Shown: positions 30,751 through 33,906 of the stretch, piece by piece | Layout: each line of letters starts with the position of its first letter | Position numbering within the stretch: position 1 is the stretch's first letter | Origin: JBBSIN01 sp038232055 | Lineage (GTDB): Bacteria; Actinomycetota; Actinomycetes; JADGOV01 | Assembly: GCA_038232055.1 (NCBI GenBank) | Contig: JBBSIN010000021.1 | Coordinates: forward strand, 1-33,906 | DNA length: 33,906 nt | Reading direction: 5' to 3' | Notes under the pieces: model-generated | Databases searched by the model: none | What the model saw: only the letters and a program-made list of their open reading frames with translations | What the model was told of the DNA's origin: nothing | Translations under genes and position numbers: made by a program

Positions 30751-31938
30751 TCAGAAAGCGGCCAGTCCCGACGCGCCGTCTGCGACGGGCAGGCCACCGG
30801 TGACGGTGCCCAGAGGCCGAAGGCTGCCGTTGTTGCCGATGCCGAATGCGGCGACCCCGCCGGTACCCCTGAGCAGCAGGTAGAGGTAGTGGCTGTCCGC
30901 GCTGAGTGCCACGTCGACCGGTTGGCTCAGCTTACCCAGGAAAGCCGCGCGACCCTTGATCAAGCGGACCCTTCCAGTGGAGTCGAACCGGTAACTGGAA
31001 ATGGTGCCGCTACCGAAGTTGGCGGTGAACGCGTAACGCCCGTCCTTTGTGATAACGACCCAGCACGTGTCCGTCTGCTTGTTGCGGACGGAACCACTGA
31101 TTGTGTTCAACATACCGTCGCGGGACAGTCGGTACGAGGACAGGGCCGACCTACCCAGGTCAGCGTTGAAGGACTCGGCCACGACGAGCTTGCCATCCTT
31201 GCGAAAGGCCAAGCTGAACGGACGAAGACCATGCGAGTGGTCCCGTCTGGGCAGGGCGCTCGTCAAGCCGTTGGCCCTGACGCTGAACGCGTCGATCGCG
31301 TCGATCGGCGACAGCAGCCGGTTGGGCGTCTTGTGCGTGACGAGCAGCGTGCGGCCGTCGGGGCTGAACTCCACCTGGCCGGGAACAGCGATGGGTGAGC
31401 TCAGCGCCCTGAACGAGGAAGACAGCGGTGCCAACCTGCCGTTGGCGGCTACCCGGAAGCCGCGAATGCCGTTACCGGCCACCGAACCGTCGAGCACATA
31501 GAGCAGGTTGCGGTGCAGGGTCAGGCTGTTGGGCTCGTCGCCCGCGTACACCTTTTGACGAAATGTAAGCTTCGTCCCGTCCACGGAGAAGACCGTGATC
31601 TCGTCGCTGCCCGCGTTGACGGCGTACAGGAAGCGATGGTCACTGCTCAGGCGCAGGCCGCCCTGGGTGTCCAGGTCGGTGCCGATGCCGTGTCCTCGGG
31701 TGGATACGCTGCCGACCCGGGTCAGAGCGCCGTTGGGCGCGCGCCGGTAGGTGATGATCCGGTTGTCGGCGATCCTGTTGGTCATCGCGAACGCCGCGGC
31801 TTCCCGGGAATGGGCCTGAGGCAGGGCGTCAGCGCCGACGCCGGACCCGGACCCCTGAGCCTGCCCGATCGCCACTGTGCTGAAGAGCGCGGCCAGCGAC
31901 ACGGCGCCTACCGCAACTTTTTTTGGATGGCTTACCAT
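30751..31938 (-). CDS. Secreted beta-propeller (lactonase-like) protein
   Basis: This is a 395-residue exported protein with a signal peptide (KKVAVGAVSLAALFSTVAIGQAQG) and about seven propeller blades, of the 3-carboxymuconate cyclase/6-phosphogluconolactonase-like family. Repeated blade edges are visible: RFLYAVNAGSDEITVFSVDG, NGIRGFRVAANGRLAPLS, DGRYAFTANFGSGTISSYRF, SHYLYLLLRGTGGVAAFGI. As an exported member it is unlikely to be the cytoplasmic phosphogluconolactonase; the substrate is unknown. ATG 31938 is chosen because GAGGAG lies 5-6 bases upstream; the frame is open to in-frame ATGs at 31983 and 31980, which lack a binding site. It stands alone, convergent with the nuclease-like gene. 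Confidence 0.85.
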   Translation of the reverse strand: MVSHPKKVAVGAVSLAALFSTVAIGQAQGSGSGVGADALPQAHSREAAAFAMTNRIADNRIITYRRAPNGALTRVGSVSTRGHGIGTDLDTQGGLRLSSDHRFLYAVNAGSDEITVFSVDGTKLTFRQKVYAGDEPNSLTLHRNLLYVLDGSVAGNGIRGFRVAANGRLAPLSSSFRALSSPIAVPGQVEFSPDGRTLLVTHKTPNRLLSPIDAIDAFSVRANGLTSALPRRDHSHGLRPFSLAFRKDGKLVVAESFNADLGRSALSSYRLSRDGMLNTISGSVRNKQTDTCWVVITKDGRYAFTANFGSGTISSYRFDSTGRVRLIKGRAAFLGKLSQPVDVALSADSHYLYLLLRGTGGVAAFGIGNNGSLRPLGTVTGGLPVADGASGLAAF

Positions 31939-32261
31939 TCTCACTCCTCGACTTTCGTTGCGTTTTCTTCGAACCTGCATCATGCAATTAGCAGCTGTCG
32001 GCCATGATGGCGCGTCGTCGTACCCCCTCCTTATAGTTGTCGCCGACGCAACCTGTACCGTCGTAGTGGCCGTCTCTCAGGTCTACACCGCAACGGGGAG
32101 AAAGGGCAGCGCCGGTCGGCCACCTTCAGAATGTCGTAAGAACTTCTTCCCAGCCCTCGAGAGGCGGATCGACGGCGCACGGCCATCGAAAGATCGGCGG
32201 GTGACGGCAAATGTCCGATCACCGCTAGACCCGATCCTGCTGGCACGCGACACTTCTGGCT
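31939..32261. other. Intergenic region between beta-propeller and ada-alkA remnant
   Basis: This 323-bp stretch between divergent genes is less GC-rich than the rest, especially 31960-32040. On the minus strand CTATAAGGAGGGG near 32035 offers a possible -10 for the beta-propeller gene, with a 90-base leader. I find no convincing gene, RNA or operator. Confidence 0.4.
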
Positions 32262-33694
32262 GTGGCACTCGCCGAGCTCCCCGACCCGGATGCCTGCTAC
32301 CGCGCGGCGGCCGGCCGGGACCCCCGGTACGACGGGCGCGTGTTCCTCGCGGTGATCACCACCGGGATCTACTGCCGGCCCTCCTGCCCGTCACCCAAGC
32401 CCCAGCAGCGCAACTGCCGTTTCTACCCCACCGCGGCGGCCGCGGTGGCGGCTGGGTTCAGGGCGTGCAAGCGATGCCGCCCCGACGCCCTTCCCGGGTC
32501 GCGGCAATGGAACACGCGCGGCGACTTGGCCGGTCGAGCAACGCGTCTGATCCGCGAGGGCGCGGTTGACGAGGTCGGAGTCGGCCCGCAACAGCTGAAC
32601 CGGACCCGCCTTGCACAGACCGCCCGGATGCTGATCGAGCAGACGCGGCTACCACTGGCCGAGGTCGCGTTTGCCGCCGGCTTCGCCAGCGTTCGCCAGT
32701 TCAACGACGTGATTCACGAGGAGTTCGCCGCGCCGCCCTCGGCGCTGCGCCGAGGGCGGTCGTACCGCGACGGGGCACCGGACGAGGTGGGCGCGGGACC
32801 GGCGGTGGTGCTGCGGCTGCGGCACCGGACCCCGCTGGCGATGGCGCCCCTGCGTCGCTTCCTGCGCACGCATTCCATCGCCGGTGTGGACCGTCACGAC
32901 CCGGCTGCCGCGGAACACACTCGGGTGGTGCCTGCGCCGCATGGCCCTGCCGTCGTCACCGTGGGCCTGGCCGACGATGCGGCAGATGATCATGTCGTGG
33001 CCCGACTACGGCTGGCGGACATCGCTGACCTGGGGTCAGTGGTGGCGAGAACCCGCCGTTGGCTGGATCTGGACGCCGACCCGGCCGCCATCGACGAGGC
33101 GCTCGGCTGCGACCCGGAGTTGGCCCCGCTCGTTACCCAACGGCCAGGACTCCGGGTGCCCGGAGCGGTCGACGGCGTGGAGACGGCGCTGCTCGCTGTG
33201 CTTGGTCAGCAGGTCTCCTGGCGGCCGCGTGCACCTTCGCCGGTCGGCTCGTGAGCGCGTACGGCGTGCGTGCCCCGGAGGGGCTCAGCTGCTTCCCGAC
33301 GCCGCAGGCAGTGGCCGCCGCCGACCCGGAGGAGCTACGGACGATCACCGGGGTGACCAGGTCGCGATCGCGAACACTGCAGGCGCTGGCCACCGCCTGT
33401 GTCGAGGGACTTGAGCTGGACCCTGGCGCCGACCGTGACGAGACCCGCCACGCCCTGCTGGCGCTGCCCGGCGTCGGCCGCTGGACGGCTGACTACGTCG
33501 CCCTGCGCTGCCTGGGCGACCCGGACGCCTTCCCCGCGGGCGACCTCGTGCTCCGGCGCGCGCTGAACGGTGTCAGCGCGCGGCAGGCCGGCGTGCGTTC
33601 CGCCGCGTGGCGGCCGTGGCGCGGCTACGCCGCCTTGCACTTGTGGACCTCGCAGGCGTTGTCCGGCTGTCGGACGCCTCGTTCGCCGGGCTGA
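32262..33694 (+). pseudogene. Decayed Ada-AlkA fusion (alkylation repair)
   Basis: This gene once encoded an Ada methylphosphotriester-sensing domain fused to an AraC HTH and an AlkA 3-methyladenine DNA glycosylase. The Ada zinc cysteines are intact (C38, C42, C69, C72). Two lesions are visible. First, the AraC part runs from VDEVGV straight to GPQQLNRTRLAQTARML, lacking about 20-25 residues that include the first helix-turn-helix. Second, after LLAVLGQQVS the frame is lost: one base is missing between 33218 and 33219 (a Val GTG reads TG), and glycosylase sequence continues in the next frame (AAACTFAGRLVSAYG ... LPGVGRWTADYVALRCLGDPDAF). The first frame stops at 33254. GTG 32262 is the start. 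A sequencing error could explain only the second lesion. Confidence 0.82.
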
Positions 33695-33809
33695 CGGGGT
33701 GATGCGTCGTGACGGGTGAGGAGTTGAGCCGGACTGCTGTGTCAACGCAGATCACTCGGCTCTTGCCCAGCGGCTGCTGCCGTGGTGTCCGACTTGCCAG
33801 GTCGATCAT

Positions 33810-33906
33810 GTGCCTGACGGACTGTTCCGGATGGCGACCCTGCCGGCTGGGCTGCGGCTGCGGCCGGTCGGGAACCGCTCGGCCAACTTCGTTCGCGCCG
33901 CTGCCC
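33810..33906 (+). CDS. Possible partial coding region at the right edge
   Basis: A frame open since 33720 runs off the window. It reads LLPWCPTCQVDHVPDGLFRM and continues ATLPAGLRLRPVGNRSANF, which looks more like a real protein than the shadows do, with a CxxC pair. The first usable start in it is GTG 33810, so the CxxC would lie upstream of it; the true start is uncertain. I do not recognise the family. It could also be a gene fragment. Confidence 0.3.
   Translation, partial: MPDGLFRMATLPAGLRLRPVGNRSANFVRAAA

Overview
The window is chromosomal DNA from a high-GC Gram-positive bacterium of the Actinomycetota. The evidence is the uniformly high GC content, frequent GTG starts, a lipB-lipA-DUF4191-glnA-glnE-glnA2-nadE-panB gene order that I recognise as typical of actinomycetes, a GlnR-type operator in front of glnA, and an F420-type oxidoreductase gene. 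The genus cannot be fixed from the sequence. Nearly all of it reads as ordinary chromosome. I see no tRNA, rRNA, CRISPR array, integrase or transposase.

Left part (1-5770): a short gene-free stretch with direct and inverted repeats, then lipoate synthesis (lipB, lipA), a DUF4191 membrane protein, a hemerythrin-domain protein, and the main glutamine synthetase glnA behind a four-box GlnR site. A FrnE/DsbA-type oxidoreductase converges on glnA.

Nitrogen block (5918-13419): a PAP2-type membrane phosphatase, then on the minus strand a tightly coupled operon GNAT - glnE - alpha/beta hydrolase whose junctions are both GTGA overlaps. Next comes a second minus-strand operon, glnA2 - class I glutamine amidotransferase. 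GlnE is expected to adenylylate GlnA at Tyr402, whereas GlnA2 has Trp at that place and should escape this control.

Middle part (13576-22838): a secreted protein made of two tandem phosphoesterase-like domains, glutamine-dependent nadE, a DHA2 efflux pump with its TetR regulator (joined by an odd tandem array of stop/start units), panB, a metal/cobalamin-receptor-like protein coupled to an NADPH:F420 oxidoreductase-like protein, a DedA membrane protein and a probable 56-residue membrane protein.

Right part (22915-33906): a zinc alcohol/formaldehyde dehydrogenase, an aspartate/glutamate racemase-family protein, a protein with an anti-sigma-type ATPase domain followed by a PAS domain, a RamB/ScfR-like regulator divergent from isocitrate lyase aceA (glyoxylate shunt), a secreted nuclease-like/lamin-tail protein, a secreted beta-propeller protein, and a decayed ada-alkA alkylation-repair gene with two lesions. 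An open frame runs off the right edge.

The most unusual things are the minicistron array between the efflux pump and its repressor (17812-17894), the paired palindromes inside the first codons of the aceA-linked regulator, the double phosphoesterase with a degenerate first copy, and the broken ada-alkA gene. I did not find a clear, wholly new multi-gene system.
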